64,000 nucleotides of DNA from Synechococcus sp. LA31 (GTDB lineage Bacteria; Cyanobacteriota; Cyanobacteriia; PCC-6307; Cyanobiaceae). Every line of letters begins with the position of its first letter. Position 1 is the stretch's first letter. The stretch is taken from contig NZ_CP075523.1 in NCBI RefSeq assembly GCF_018502385.1, forward strand, positions 2,688,052-2,752,051, written 5' to 3'. The position numbers were made by a program, and so were the translations under genes. The notes under the pieces are model-generated. The model saw nothing but the letters and a program-made list of their open reading frames with translations. It did not search any database and was not told the origin of the DNA. Positions 35,688-44,839 of this stretch are shown piece by piece.

Positions 35688-36398
35688 TTAACGATCTTCC
35701 GGCCACTCCACCAAGCCGAGGCGGATGCCTTTCACGGCGGCATGCAGACGGCTGCGTGCCGCCAGCTTGTGGAAGATCTGTGCCACGTGGCTCTTCACCG
35801 TTTCCGCGCTGATGAACAGTGCGCCCGCGATCTCCTGATTGGTTGCATCGGCCGCCATCAGTTGCAGCACCTCCAGCTCACGCAGGGTGAGTTCGGCCAA
35901 CGGAGCATCGCCAAGGCCCGAATAACCCTCGAAATACTGCTTGTAGAGCCCCTTCTCGGTGTAGGCCGCTCCTGCGCTCACGGTTTTCAGGGCCAGCGCC
36001 ACCGTGCCACGACCGATCTGCGATTCGAGGCAGACGCCATCACACCCTGCTTCCACGGCCCGACGAATCGTGATCAGCCGCCTGGGTTGGGTCACGATCA
36101 TCACGGCGCTGAGCTCTGGGTGGCGCGCTTTGGCTGTTGCCACGAGGGAACCGCCGTTTCCTTGCTCAAGCCGGTCGGTGCAGAGCAACAGATCCGCATT
36201 CTTGGCCTGCAGCAGTTCGAGAGCGGTGATTTCAGTGGTGGTGGCGCCCACCAGTTGATGTCCGGGGCGGATGGCGCTGACCAACAAGCTGAGGGCCATC
36301 CGGCTGCCCATGGCGGCCACCACCCGGTGCGGTTCCATCAACTGGTTGCCGTGGTCCACATGGGCGCGAACCTCCTCGATCAGGGGCGTGAAATCCAA
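35688..36398 (-). CDS. LuxR-type response regulator with atypical receiver
   Basis: The 236-residue product has a C-terminal LuxR helix-turn-helix (about 168-230: LTLRELEVLQLMA, NQEIAGALFISAETVKSHV). The N-terminal part resembles a receiver (ALELLQAKNADLLLCTDRLEQGNGG, then AVMIVTQPRRLITIRRAVEAGCDG), but the usual aspartate position is displaced and the Lys-Pro loop is not evident, so it may not be phosphorylated normally. The start is TTG 36398; ATG 36338 is an alternative. It is divergent from the DUF1825 gene over a 142-base gap that should hold both promoters. Confidence 0.8.
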   Translation of the reverse strand: MDFTPLIEEVRAHVDHGNQLMEPHRVVAAMGSRMALSLLVSAIRPGHQLVGATTTEITALELLQAKNADLLLCTDRLEQGNGGSLVATAKARHPELSAVMIVTQPRRLITIRRAVEAGCDGVCLESQIGRGTVALALKTVSAGAAYTEKGLYKQYFEGYSGLGDAPLAELTLRELEVLQLMAADATNQEIAGALFISAETVKSHVAQIFHKLAARSRLHAAVKGIRLGLVEWPEDR

Positions 36399-36540
36399 CC
36401 CTGCAAGTCGCGACTGTTTTTACTGTGTGCAGAGATGGCCGAAGCGTCAGCTGCGGCTGGATCTCCAGATACGTGGATCCGCACTCGTCACCCCTGCTGG
36501 CGCTCAGCAGAATCCCCCAACGCGCTTGGGCCCGGACGCC

Positions 36541-36864
36541 ATGGCTTTTTTTGACTCCGAGATCGTGCAGGAGGAAGCCAAGCGCCTGTTCGGTGACTAC
36601 CAGCAGTTGATGCAGCTGGGCGGTGAATACGGAAAGTTCGATCGTGAGGGAAAGAAGCTGTTCATCGAGCGCATGGAAGAGCTGATGGATCGCTACCGCG
36701 TGTTCATGAAGCGCTTCGAGCTCTCAGAGGATTTCCAGGCCAAGCTCACCGTGGAGCAGCTGCGCACCCAGCTCGGTCAGTTCGGCATGACGCCTGAGCA
36801 GATGTTTGAGCAGATGCAGCGCACGCTCGAGCGCATGAAGGGCGAACTCGAGAAGGAAGCCTGA
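36541..36864 (+). CDS. DUF1825 family protein
   Basis: The 107-residue protein starts MAFFDSEIVQEEAKRLFGDYQ and is almost wholly helical, with regularly spaced charged residues and a Met/Glu-rich C-terminus (MFEQMQRTLERMKGELEKEA). It matches the cyanobacteria-wide DUF1825 family, whose function is not established. A longer frame to 36271 is an artefact overlapping the divergent regulator. tyrS follows after 42 bases. Confidence 0.88.
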   Translation: MAFFDSEIVQEEAKRLFGDYQQLMQLGGEYGKFDREGKKLFIERMEELMDRYRVFMKRFELSEDFQAKLTVEQLRTQLGQFGMTPEQMFEQMQRTLERMKGELEKEA

Positions 36865-36906
36865 GGGTCGCTGCCTACGATCCGCCCCTGAACAACAGCG
36901 GCAGCA

Positions 36907-38169
36907 ATGGCCAAGGGTGCGTGGGAATTGCCGCAGTGGCTTGAACGTGGTGTTGCTGATCTGTTTCCGGCCGGTGAGGTGGCCAGCGATCCCGATCAGC
37001 AGCTGGCGGCGCGGCTTGCCCAGGCCGAGAACGACGGGCGGCGGTTGCGCATCAAGCTCGGCATCGACCCCACGGGCTCCGACATTCACCTGGGCCATTC
37101 GATCCTGTTCCGCAAGCTGCGGGCTTTTCAGGACGCCGGCCATACAGCGGTGTTGATCATCGGTGACTTCACCGCTCGGATCGGTGATCCCACCGGCAAG
37201 AGCGCCACGCGGGTGCAGCTCACCGCTGAGCAGGTGGAGGCCAATGCCGCCACCTATCTGGCTCAGCTTGGTCAGGGGCAGGACCCAGCTCGATCTCTGC
37301 TCGATTTTGAGACCCCGGCTCGCTTGGAGGTGCGTCGCAACAGCGAGTGGCTGGCGGGGCTGGATTTGCCGAAGGTGATCGAGTTGCTGGGGATCTCCAC
37401 CGTGGGCCAGATGCTGGCCAAAGAAGATTTCGCTAACCGCTACGGCTCCGGCACCCCGATCTCCCTGCACGAATTCCTGTATCCCTTGCTGCAGGGCTAC
37501 GACTCCGTGGCGGTGCAGGCCGACGTGGAGCTAGGCGGCACCGATCAGAAATTCAATGTGGCCACGGGCCGTGATCTGCAACGCCATTTCGGCCAGAGCA
37601 CCCAGTTCGGAATGCTGTTGCCAATCCTGCCGGGCCTCGATGGCGTGCAGAAGATGAGCAAAAGCCTGGGCAACACCGTGGGCCTCAGTGAAGACCCACT
37701 CTCGATGTATTCCAAGCTCGAGAAGGTGCCCGATGCGGTGGTGGAGGAGTACCTCACGCTGCTCACCGATCTGGATCTTGAGGCGCTGCCGGCCAACCCC
37801 CGCGAGCGGCAGAAGGCGATGGCGCTGGAGGTGACGCGGCAGCGCCACGGCGACGCGGCGGCCCAGCAGGCCCAGGCCGATGCCGGCAAGCTGGTGGGTG
37901 GTGCCAGCGGCAGCGGCGCCGCGGATGCGGAGGTGCCAGAAGCCTCGCTGGAGGGGGTGAACTTTCCGGCTAAGGCCTTTTATCTGCTCAGCGCGGTGGG
38001 CATCTGCGCCAGCAGCAGCGAAGCGCGCCGCCAGATCCAAGGCGGCGGCGTGAAGCTCGATGGCGAGAAGCTCAGCGATCCCAATCAGGAATTTGCAGGG
38101 CCCGATCAATTGGCCGGCAAGGTGCTGCAGCTGGGCAAAAAAACCTTCCGGCGTTTGGTGCCGGGCTGA
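36907..38169 (+). CDS. tyrS: tyrosyl-tRNA synthetase
   Basis: This class I synthetase charges tRNA-Tyr. The 420-residue product shows the HIGH-type motif HLGHS, the tyrosine pocket and the KMSKS loop ([13 protein letters not shown]), and ends with an S4 RNA-binding domain (about 350-420: [24 protein letters not shown]). An Ala/Gly-rich linker ([16 protein letters not shown]) precedes the S4 part. It matches the longer TyrZ-like form. Confidence 0.96.
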   Translation: MAKGAWELPQWLERGVADLFPAGEVASDPDQQLAARLAQAENDGRRLRIKLGIDPTGSDIHLGHSILFRKLRAFQDAGHTAVLIIGDFTARIGDPTGKSATRVQLTAEQVEANAATYLAQLGQGQDPARSLLDFETPARLEVRRNSEWLAGLDLPKVIELLGISTVGQMLAKEDFANRYGSGTPISLHEFLYPLLQGYDSVAVQADVELGGTDQKFNVATGRDLQRHFGQSTQFGMLLPILPGLDGVQKMSKSLGNTVGLSEDPLSMYSKLEKVPDAVVEEYLTLLTDLDLEALPANPRERQKAMALEVTRQRHGDAAAQQAQADAGKLVGGASGSGAADAEVPEASLEGVNFPAKAFYLLSAVGICASSSEARRQIQGGGVKLDGEKLSDPNQEFAGPDQLAGKVLQLGKKTFRRLVPG

Positions 38170-38172
38170 GGC

Positions 38173-38586
38173 TCAGAGGTTGCGGAGCACCTCCAGATCT
38201 TCTGCATCCAGTGGTGTGGGAATGCTGTGTTTCAGCTGATTGGTGAAACCGCCGTCTTTGCTGAGCACCGTGAGTAGGTAGAGCCGCCCGGGGCCTGGGT
38301 TCTCCAGGTCGTGGAGGGCCTCCTCGGGCACCACCACCACATCCCCACTGCGGGCGGTGATGGACCGATCGTCGACGTGAAAGATCACCCCGCCTCGCAG
38401 CACGAAGTACAGCTCAACTGCCTCTTGATGGCGGTGGGGCGGCACCCGATCACAGGGGTCGTGCACTTCGAGGAACACCGTGCAGCCACCGGCGTCGGTG
38501 TTGTTCAGCAAAGCCAGGCGACAGTGGTCGTTGCTGCTGAGCCGGAAGCCTTGGAGCTCCTCGGGATGCAGGATCCGTGGCAGCAT
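38173..38586 (-). CDS. cupin-domain protein
   Basis: From ATG 38586 the product has 137 residues; the frame opens further to 38733 but overlaps the divergent pyrF. The cupin metal motif is [26 protein letters not shown], with His-His-Glu ligands, and the second motif is [16 protein letters not shown] single small cupin can bind a ligand or act enzymatically; the sequence gives no substrate. It converges on tyrS with 3 bases between stops. Confidence 0.85.
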   Translation of the reverse strand: MLPRILHPEELQGFRLSSNDHCRLALLNNTDAGGCTVFLEVHDPCDRVPPHRHQEAVELYFVLRGGVIFHVDDRSITARSGDVVVVPEEALHDLENPGPGRLYLLTVLSKDGGFTNQLKHSIPTPLDAEDLEVLRNL

Positions 38587-38686
38587 CGAGCAAGGATCGG
38601 GTACGGCCTTCCCATCGTGGTGGTGGAGCCGGAGGGCTGCCACCAGCCTTCGTAGCCTGAGATGTCTTGCATGCGCTCGATTCCGC

Positions 38687-39406
38687 GTGAACAGCTCAGC
38701 CGCCGATCGGATCATCGTGGCTCTCGATGGCATGGCCCCCGAGCAGGCCTTGGCCTTTGCGGCGGCGGTGCCCCAGTTGCGCTGGGTGAAGGTGGGGCTG
38801 GAGCTGTTTGTGGCGGGCGGCCCGGATGTGGTGCGGCAGCTGCGCGATCAGGGCAAGCGGGTGTTTCTGGATCTGAAATTTCACGACATCCCCGCCACCA
38901 TGGCCGGCGCCTGCCGCAGTGCCGCGCGCCTCGGGGCGGAATTGATCACCGTGCATGCCTGTGCGGGCAGCGAAGCCCTTGGTGCTGCCCAGGTTGCAGC
39001 CTCTGAATCGGCGGCAGCAGCGGGGTTGATGCCGCCCACCCTGCTGGCGGTCACGGTGCTCACCAGCTGGGACCCCCAGCGCTTTGGCGCTGAGCTGGCC
39101 ATTGAGGAGCCGGTGAGGGATTACGTGCCGCGGTTGGCTCAGCTGGCGGCTCAGGCGGGCATTGGCGGTTGTGTGTGTTCTCCGCTGGAGGTGGCGGCGC
39201 TGCGGGCGGCTCACCCCGACCCGTTTGCCCTGGTGACCCCTGGTATTCGTCCTGCCGGCGCTGCTCTGGGCGATCAACAGCGGGTGATGACGCCAGCCCA
39301 GGCCATCGCTGCTGGCTCCAGTCAGCTGGTGATCGGCCGGCCGATCACAGCCGCACCAGACCCGGCCGCTGCATTCGCTGCCTGCTGCGCCGACCTTCTG
39401 GCTTAA
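38687..39406 (+). CDS. pyrF: orotidine-5'-phosphate decarboxylase
   Basis: PyrF converts OMP to UMP. The start is GTG 38687 (239 residues). Catalytic motif [16 protein letters not shown] carries the Lys-Asp pair, and VTPGIRPAG and [12 protein letters not shown] close the barrel. The N-terminal [12 protein letters not shown] is typical. The frame stays open upstream to 38480, overlapping the cupin gene, which I reject. Confidence 0.96.
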   Translation: MNSSAADRIIVALDGMAPEQALAFAAAVPQLRWVKVGLELFVAGGPDVVRQLRDQGKRVFLDLKFHDIPATMAGACRSAARLGAELITVHACAGSEALGAAQVAASESAAAAGLMPPTLLAVTVLTSWDPQRFGAELAIEEPVRDYVPRLAQLAAQAGIGGCVCSPLEVAALRAAHPDPFALVTPGIRPAGAALGDQQRVMTPAQAIAAGSSQLVIGRPITAAPDPAAAFAACCADLLA

Positions 39407-39421
39407 GGGCGGTGGCGGTCT

Positions 39422-40594
39422 TCAGGCCGCCAGGCTTCCTTGAGGCACCAATTCGGCGTAAAGGCGCTCCAGCTCGTCGATGTTGCGGGTGAGGGTGTAG
39501 CGCTCGAGGGCACGCTGGCGGGCGCGGCGGCCTAATTCGGCGGTAAGTACAGGTTGATCACGCAGCACCGGCAGCAGCGTGCGCAGCTGGGTGGTGACCC
39601 CCTGGGTGCTGATCACGATGCCAGCGCCGCCCTCCAGCACCTCCCCATCAGCGCCCGCATCGGTGGCCACGCAAGCGGTGCCGCTGGCCATCGCCTCCAG
39701 CAGCGCCAGGCTCAGCCCCTCCACCAGAGATGGCAAGAGGAACACCTCCGCCATTTGCAGAAGTGCCAACCGCTTGGATTGATCGGGTTCATGCCCCCAC
39801 CAGTGCACGTTGATCTCGCGGCCGTAGCTCTGCATCAGCGATTGGCGCACGGGCCCGTCGCCCACAACCACCAGGGTGCAGCCCGCCAGTTGCACCAGCC
39901 GCCAGGCGCGCAGCAGCGCCTCCACGTTTTTCTCTGTGGCGATGCGGCCCATGTATAGGAACACCCGTTGGCCAGCGAAGCGCCGCCGCAGCTCCAGCAG
40001 CTCAGGGGATTCGGTGCTGGGCAGGCTGGGTTTCCATTGCTCGGGATCCACGCCGTTGGGGATCACGGCGAGGCGGCTGGCCGGCACCCCCAGGCGCATC
40101 AGCACGTCCGCCTGGAGATCCGAGAACACCACCACGCGGTTGTAGCGGGCTAGTGAGGGGGCATAGAGCTGATACGTGAGCTGCTGGGTGCCTGAGCTGA
40201 GGTTGCGCAGCGCCGCATCAAACGGGGGGTGGAAGGTGGCGACCAGAGGTAGCCCCAGCTGCTGGCAGAGATCGGGCAGGCGGAAATCCAAGGGGGAGAG
40301 GGTGAGGCTGGCGTGCACCAGATCCGGCCGCAGCCGCTCCAGCGACTCCCTCAATTCCCGCTGCGCTCCCGGTGAGGGGATGGTGTACACCTGCGACTTC
40401 ACCAGGTAAGGCAGGGCTACTTCCAGGCTGGGATCGCTGCTCTCAATCGACCGGCCCAGGCTTCCGGCCGGTGTGTCGAAATGAATGAAGCTGATGTCGT
40501 GGCCGCGTTGCTTCAGGGCTGCTGTGGTTGCAAGCCCATAGGTGACGTTGCCGCAGAACGGTGACTTCTTGCCCAGCCAGGCGATGTGGGGCAC
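39422..40594 (-). CDS. glycosyltransferase family 4/1 (GT-B)
   Basis: The 390-residue product has a GT-B layout. The N-terminal acceptor domain begins IAWLGKKSPFCGNVTYGLA, a central VIPNGVDPEQWKPS marks the domain hinge, and the donor domain has VFLYMGRIATEKNVEALLRAWRL and the E-x7-E motif LPSLVEGLSLALLEAMASGTACVATDAGA. It may add sugars to lipids or polysaccharide. It lies downstream of an MFS transporter on the same strand with a 27-base gap. Confidence 0.87.
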   Translation of the reverse strand: MPHIAWLGKKSPFCGNVTYGLATTAALKQRGHDISFIHFDTPAGSLGRSIESSDPSLEVALPYLVKSQVYTIPSPGAQRELRESLERLRPDLVHASLTLSPLDFRLPDLCQQLGLPLVATFHPPFDAALRNLSSGTQQLTYQLYAPSLARYNRVVVFSDLQADVLMRLGVPASRLAVIPNGVDPEQWKPSLPSTESPELLELRRRFAGQRVFLYMGRIATEKNVEALLRAWRLVQLAGCTLVVVGDGPVRQSLMQSYGREINVHWWGHEPDQSKRLALLQMAEVFLLPSLVEGLSLALLEAMASGTACVATDAGADGEVLEGGAGIVISTQGVTTQLRTLLPVLRDQPVLTAELGRRARQRALERYTLTRNIDELERLYAELVPQGSLAA

Positions 40595-40621
40595 GCAGCG
40601 GCGGGTGTCCGATGTCTGACG

Positions 40622-41995
40622 CTAGCAGCGTTCCCAGGGCCGCTCCAGAAGTGCTGCCACCATCGCCAGGGCTGCCAGGGCCCAGAGCACCGGCAGCAGC
40701 CCGTAGCGGCTCACCACCGTGCCGGCCAACACCAGCGGCAGGCTCAGGGCGATGTTGATCAGGTTGTTCTGCAGGCCAAACACCTTGCCGCGCATTGCTT
40801 CTGGGGTGTCCTCCTGAATAGTCGTCTGTGCGGGGATAGCGAGCAGCGCCGCGCCTACACCGAGCACGGCGCAGAGGGTGAGCGTGGGTGTGAGGTCGCC
40901 GCGCAATTGGCCGAGCAGAACCAGGCTCCAGGCAATCGTGCCCAAGCCCGCCGAGGCCAGCCGGCGGCGGTTGAAACGATGCCCAACCTGCGCTACGGCC
41001 ACGGCCCCCACGGCCAGACCGATGCCGCTCATCGCCAGCAGCGTGCCGAACTGGGTGGGGCCGAGCGAGGCGATTGCGGAGGCCAGGCTGATGGCGAGAA
41101 CATAAAGAGCGGCCAGAAGGCTGTAGAGCAACACCAGCTGCAACAGGGCGCTGCGCACACTGGGGCGCTCCCGCAGCACCTGCAAGCCGTCGGCCATCTC
41201 CTGCCACACCGTTTGTTCGCGCTCTTGGCGCGGGGTTTCCTCCACGCGGATCCAGGCGATGGAGAGGGCCGCCAGGCCATAGCAGAGCGGCAGCAGTGCA
41301 AATTCGCCGTTGGCAATGCCGATGGCCCCAAGGCCGTATTTGAGCAGCCGCAGAATTGGATCACCGAGGGCGAAGCCCACGATCGTGGCCCCCATGCTCG
41401 TGGCTTGATACAGGGAATTTGCTGCCAGGAGCTGGTGGGTGGGCACCAGCATCGGGATGGCGGCCTGCTCCGCCGGCGCAAAGAACTGGGTGAGCACCGA
41501 TTCGCAGAAGGTGATTAGCAGCAAGGCCCAGTAGCCCCAGCTCAGGCCCAGCCATTGCGGCCCATCCAGCAGGCTCAACGGCGCCAGCAGGGCCAGTCCG
41601 GCCCGGATGCCATTGCTGGCCACCATCACCTCACGCTTGCGCCAGCGGTCGGCCCATACACCAGCCACCAGGCCCAGCACCATGGCCGGAATCGTGTTCG
41701 CCACGTAGATCCCGGTGGCCAGCAGGGTGATCAGCTGGGCGCGGGTTTCGATGTTGAAGCGGAAGGCCCCCGCGGCCTCGGCGATCGCGCCATCAGCCGG
41801 TAGCGGTCCTGTCACCCAGTACTGGGCGATCAGAAACACCATCAACACGATGTAGAACTTGTCCGCCAGCTGACTGAAGATCTGCCCCAGCCAGAGCTTG
41901 CGGAATTCAGGCAGCGCCAGAACGCCTTGAAGGCCCGTCGATCTTGGCGGCTCGTTCAAGGGGGGTATCGGTTGAGACCAGAGGTTCCGGCTCAC
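40622..41995 (-). CDS. major facilitator superfamily transporter
   Basis: I start at GTG 41995 (457 residues), which overlaps the recO stop; the frame continues to 42103 inside recO. About twelve hydrophobic segments are visible, and a GLVAGVWADRWRKREVMVASN motif matches the MFS loop 2-3 signature (G...DR..RR). Related permeases include lysophospholipid transporters and drug exporters; substrate is unknown. It lies within a recO-MFS-glycosyltransferase run. Confidence 0.85.
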   Translation of the reverse strand: MSRNLWSQPIPPLNEPPRSTGLQGVLALPEFRKLWLGQIFSQLADKFYIVLMVFLIAQYWVTGPLPADGAIAEAAGAFRFNIETRAQLITLLATGIYVANTIPAMVLGLVAGVWADRWRKREVMVASNGIRAGLALLAPLSLLDGPQWLGLSWGYWALLLITFCESVLTQFFAPAEQAAIPMLVPTHQLLAANSLYQATSMGATIVGFALGDPILRLLKYGLGAIGIANGEFALLPLCYGLAALSIAWIRVEETPRQEREQTVWQEMADGLQVLRERPSVRSALLQLVLLYSLLAALYVLAISLASAIASLGPTQFGTLLAMSGIGLAVGAVAVAQVGHRFNRRRLASAGLGTIAWSLVLLGQLRGDLTPTLTLCAVLGVGAALLAIPAQTTIQEDTPEAMRGKVFGLQNNLINIALSLPLVLAGTVVSRYGLLPVLWALAALAMVAALLERPWERC

Positions 41996-42786
41996 GATGA
42001 TGCCCCATCGGCAAAGCAGGAGCGCAACAGCCTCCAGGAACGAGGCGCGCGCCCCAAGTGTTCGCGGCTCCACAGTTCCACGAGCTGTAGCAACCGCAGC
42101 CACACCGGCACCGGCCCCATCAGCTCGCCATCGCGGCGGCGCGGCAGGGCTGGCCGCAACAGCCGTTGCAGCAGGGCCAGTTCGGAAGCGTTGAGCACTA
42201 ACTGAGCACCGGCGATGGCGCCTACGACAAAGCCTTCCCCCGGCAGCAGGCTGCAGCGCCAGTCCCAGTTGCCCAGGGGCGGCTCCAGGGCGGCGCTCGT
42301 GCGGGCGCAGCTGGCCAGGGGCAGCGCATAGCCCCCCAGGGCCAGCAGATGCACCACGCCCTGCACGGCCGTGGCCAAGGCCTCCAGGCTCACCTGGCGC
42401 TCCTTCACCACCCGCTCCAGCCGCCCGAGCTGCAGCAGCAGATCCTCCAGAACTCCCTCCACCGCATCACCGCTGGGCACCAGCAGCAGGGTCTGCTCCG
42501 CCAGGCCCTGGGCTGCGGCCAGGGTCTCTAGCCGCTCGGCCAGGGCCGCGAAATTGCGCTGCACGCTGAGCTGGCGCACCCGCTTGAGATCCCCCCGACC
42601 GCCCACCTGCAGGTTCAGCAGCGCCAGGGGCACGGCGGCAGCCATGGAACTCTTGGGTTTGCGGGCGCCTGGTACGGCGAGTCGGATCAAGCCATCGCCG
42701 GCGCTGAGCACGCTGATCAGCCGGTCGTTTTCACCCAGTGGCGTGCTGCGCAGCACCAGGCCTTCGAGCCGCCGCTCGCCGTTCAC
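41992..42786 (-). CDS. recO: DNA repair protein RecO
   Basis: RecO loads RecA onto SSB-coated DNA in RecFOR recombination. The 264-residue product has the N-terminal OB-fold opening LEGLVLRSTPLGENDRLISVLSAGDGLIRLAVPGARKPKS and an alpha-helical C-terminal domain. The zinc cysteines found in some members are not obvious. It overlaps deoC by four bases upstream and the MFS gene downstream. Confidence 0.93.
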   Translation of the reverse strand: MNGERRLEGLVLRSTPLGENDRLISVLSAGDGLIRLAVPGARKPKSSMAAAVPLALLNLQVGGRGDLKRVRQLSVQRNFAALAERLETLAAAQGLAEQTLLLVPSGDAVEGVLEDLLLQLGRLERVVKERQVSLEALATAVQGVVHLLALGGYALPLASCARTSAALEPPLGNWDWRCSLLPGEGFVVGAIAGAQLVLNASELALLQRLLRPALPRRRDGELMGPVPVWLRLLQLVELWSREHLGRAPRSWRLLRSCFADGASS

Positions 42787-43469
42787 GCCTCGGGCTGGCG
42801 CAAGGCCTGCATCAGAGCTACACCGCGACTGGTTCCCAAGCGAGCGGCACCGGCTTCCACCAGGGCGATGGCCTGCTCGAGGCTGTTGATTCCACCTGCA
42901 GCTTTCACGGCCGCGCGGCCGCGGGCCAGTTGGCGCAGTTGCTTCACCTGATCCACCGTGGCGCCCGGACCGAAGCCGCTGCCGGTTTTGAGCATGGTCG
43001 CCCCCACATCAATGCTCGCTTCCACGGCTAGTTCCAAGGCTGTGGGGCTCAGACGGGCCACATCGAGGATCACCTTCACCGGCAGGCCCAGCTCCACGAT
43101 CGGTGCCAGGTCGTTGCAGAAGCGACTGCTGTCGCCATCGGCGAGGGCCGCGAAATCGGGCGCCACATCCAGCTCTTCAGCGCCGGCGGCGGCGGCCCAT
43201 TCCGCCTCCGCTTGTTTGATCTCAGGTGGGATGGCGCCGAAGGGGAAGCCCACCACGCTGATCAGCTTGGGCCCGCGCCCGCCGCTGGGGCCAAGACGCT
43301 CCCGAACCACCGGTAACCAGCGTGAGGCCACGCACACACCGGCGAAGCCGAAGTGGCGGGCCTCATCGCAGCAGCGCAGCACGACGTCAACGCCCTGGTG
43401 GGGGTCCAGCAGGGCGTGATCGATCAGCGGGGCGAGATCGGGAAGGTCGCGCAACGGGGAAGGCGCCAA
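42783..43469 (-). CDS. deoC: deoxyribose-phosphate aldolase
   Basis: DeoC cleaves deoxyribose-5-phosphate to acetaldehyde and glyceraldehyde-3-phosphate. The 228-residue barrel has LIDHALLDP at the N-terminus, VVGFPFGA, the Schiff-base lysine in VKVILDVARL, and LKTGSGFGPGATVDQV. The second lysine region VKAAGGINS is intact. It overlaps recO by four bases and follows hpf by 25 bases on the same strand. Confidence 0.96.
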   Translation of the reverse strand: MAPSPLRDLPDLAPLIDHALLDPHQGVDVVLRCCDEARHFGFAGVCVASRWLPVVRERLGPSGGRGPKLISVVGFPFGAIPPEIKQAEAEWAAAAGAEELDVAPDFAALADGDSSRFCNDLAPIVELGLPVKVILDVARLSPTALELAVEASIDVGATMLKTGSGFGPGATVDQVKQLRQLARGRAAVKAAGGINSLEQAIALVEAGAARLGTSRGVALMQALRQPEA

Positions 43470-43494
43470 TCGGGGCAGTCTGGGCGAATTGCCC

Positions 43495-44082
43495 TCAGCC
43501 CTTGGCCTGAATCACCCCAAAGCCGCCGTGATTTCGGCGGTAGACCACTTGCAGCTCGCCGCTAGCGGCGTCGCGAAATAGGTAAAAGTCGTGGTCGATC
43601 AGCTCGAGCTGATGCAGCGCATCGTCGATGCTCATGGCCGGCATCGCGAAGTATTTGCGGCGCACGCCTCGGCTGGGCAGGGTGGCTTCCTTGCCTTCCA
43701 GCAACGATTCACTCACCACATCTTGACCGGGCAGCTCCGCCAGGCTGGGGGTGGTGGTGGCGTGATGGCCGGGGCTGTGGTGGTGATCGTCGTGCCGATC
43801 CTTGTAGCGCCGCAGCTGGCGTGTGAGCTTGCCGGCCACCAGATCGATGCTGGCGTAGAGGTTCTCGCTGCGCTCCTGGGCGCGGATCACCGTGCCGTTG
43901 GCAAACACCGTAACTTCGGCGGTCTGTTGGGGTACGCGCGGATTGCGTGCCACAGAGAGATGCACGTCCGCTTCTTTCACCATGCCGTCGAAATGACCGA
44001 TGGCTCGCTTCAGCTTGTCTTCGGTGTAGTCGCGGATGGCTGGAGTGACCTCCAGATTTCGGCCGTGAATCAACAACTTCAT
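43495..44082 (-). CDS. hpf: ribosome hibernation promoting factor, long form (LrtA-like)
   Basis: I start at ATG 44082 (195 residues), where MKLLIHGRNLEVTPAIRDY is the usual N-terminus; the frame extends to 44274 inside divergent lipB. The N-terminal domain binds the 30S decoding site, a His-rich linker (DDHHHSPGHHATTT) follows, and the C-terminal domain (VVRRKYF-like GVRRKYFAMPAMSIDDALHQLELIDHDFYLFRDA) mediates 100S dimerisation. In cyanobacteria the homologue LrtA is dark-induced. Confidence 0.94.
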   Translation of the reverse strand: MKLLIHGRNLEVTPAIRDYTEDKLKRAIGHFDGMVKEADVHLSVARNPRVPQQTAEVTVFANGTVIRAQERSENLYASIDLVAGKLTRQLRRYKDRHDDHHHSPGHHATTTPSLAELPGQDVVSESLLEGKEATLPSRGVRRKYFAMPAMSIDDALHQLELIDHDFYLFRDAASGELQVVYRRNHGGFGVIQAKG

Positions 44083-44130
44083 CCCTTGCCTCCCAAGGCG
44101 ATGGGCTCGTTTGAACGCTAGGAACGGTGG

Positions 44131-44814
44131 ATGATTTGCACCACGGCCGATGCAATCTGTTTCGAGCCCGCGGGGTTGGTGCCCTTCGAGCGGGCCTGGA
44201 GCTGGCAGCAGCAGCTGCAGCAGCGCCTGCTGGCGGATCCTGGCGGGCCGGATGCACTGCTCCTGTTGGAGCACCAGCCCTGCTTCACCCTGGGCCGTGG
44301 CGCCGATGCGCGTTTTCTGCGGTTCGACCCGGCTGATCCGCCGGCTCCGCTATTCCGCATTGACCGCGGCGGTGAAGTGACCCACCACTGCCCCGGCCAG
44401 CTGGTGCTCTATCCGGTGCTCAACCTCCAGCGCCATGGCGCTGATCTGCATCTGTATCTGCGGGAGCTGGAGGCGGTGGTACTTGATCTATTGGCCGAGC
44501 TGGGCCTGCGCGGTGAGCGCATCGAGGGGCTCACTGGCGTTTGGTTGGAGGGCCGCAAGGTGGCGGCAATCGGGGTGGGAGCGCGGCGCTGGATCAGCCA
44601 GCACGGCCTTGCTTTGAATGTGGACGCAGACCTCAGCGGTTTTGCCGCCGTGGTGCCGTGCGGTCTTGTTGGTCGTCCGGTGGGGCGATTGGCCGATTTA
44701 CGGCCTGATCTCTCAGCGGCTGCATTGCGAACACAGCTGCTCCAGTGCTTCAGCCGCCGCTTCGGCTTGAAGCTGCGTCGCCCCACCCCCCAGGAAGCGC
44801 TTCTGGGGTGGTAA
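44131..44814 (+). CDS. lipB: octanoyltransferase LipB
   Basis: LipB moves octanoyl groups from ACP to lipoyl domains. The 227-residue product shows the RGG.VT.H.PGQLV.YP motif ([20 protein letters not shown]), the [24 protein letters not shown] block and the catalytic VPCGL cysteine. It is divergent from hpf. It supports the lipoyl domain of pdhC encoded 3 kb downstream. Confidence 0.95.
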   Translation: MICTTADAICFEPAGLVPFERAWSWQQQLQQRLLADPGGPDALLLLEHQPCFTLGRGADARFLRFDPADPPAPLFRIDRGGEVTHHCPGQLVLYPVLNLQRHGADLHLYLRELEAVVLDLLAELGLRGERIEGLTGVWLEGRKVAAIGVGARRWISQHGLALNVDADLSGFAAVVPCGLVGRPVGRLADLRPDLSAAALRTQLLQCFSRRFGLKLRRPTPQEALLGW

Positions 44815-44839
44815 GACCGGGGCCATTCATCTGCCCCTC

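Noticed and set aside
35565..36554. A 329-codon plus-strand frame
   Set aside because: It is antisense to the LuxR-type regulator and overlaps the start of the DUF1825 gene. No domain is visible.
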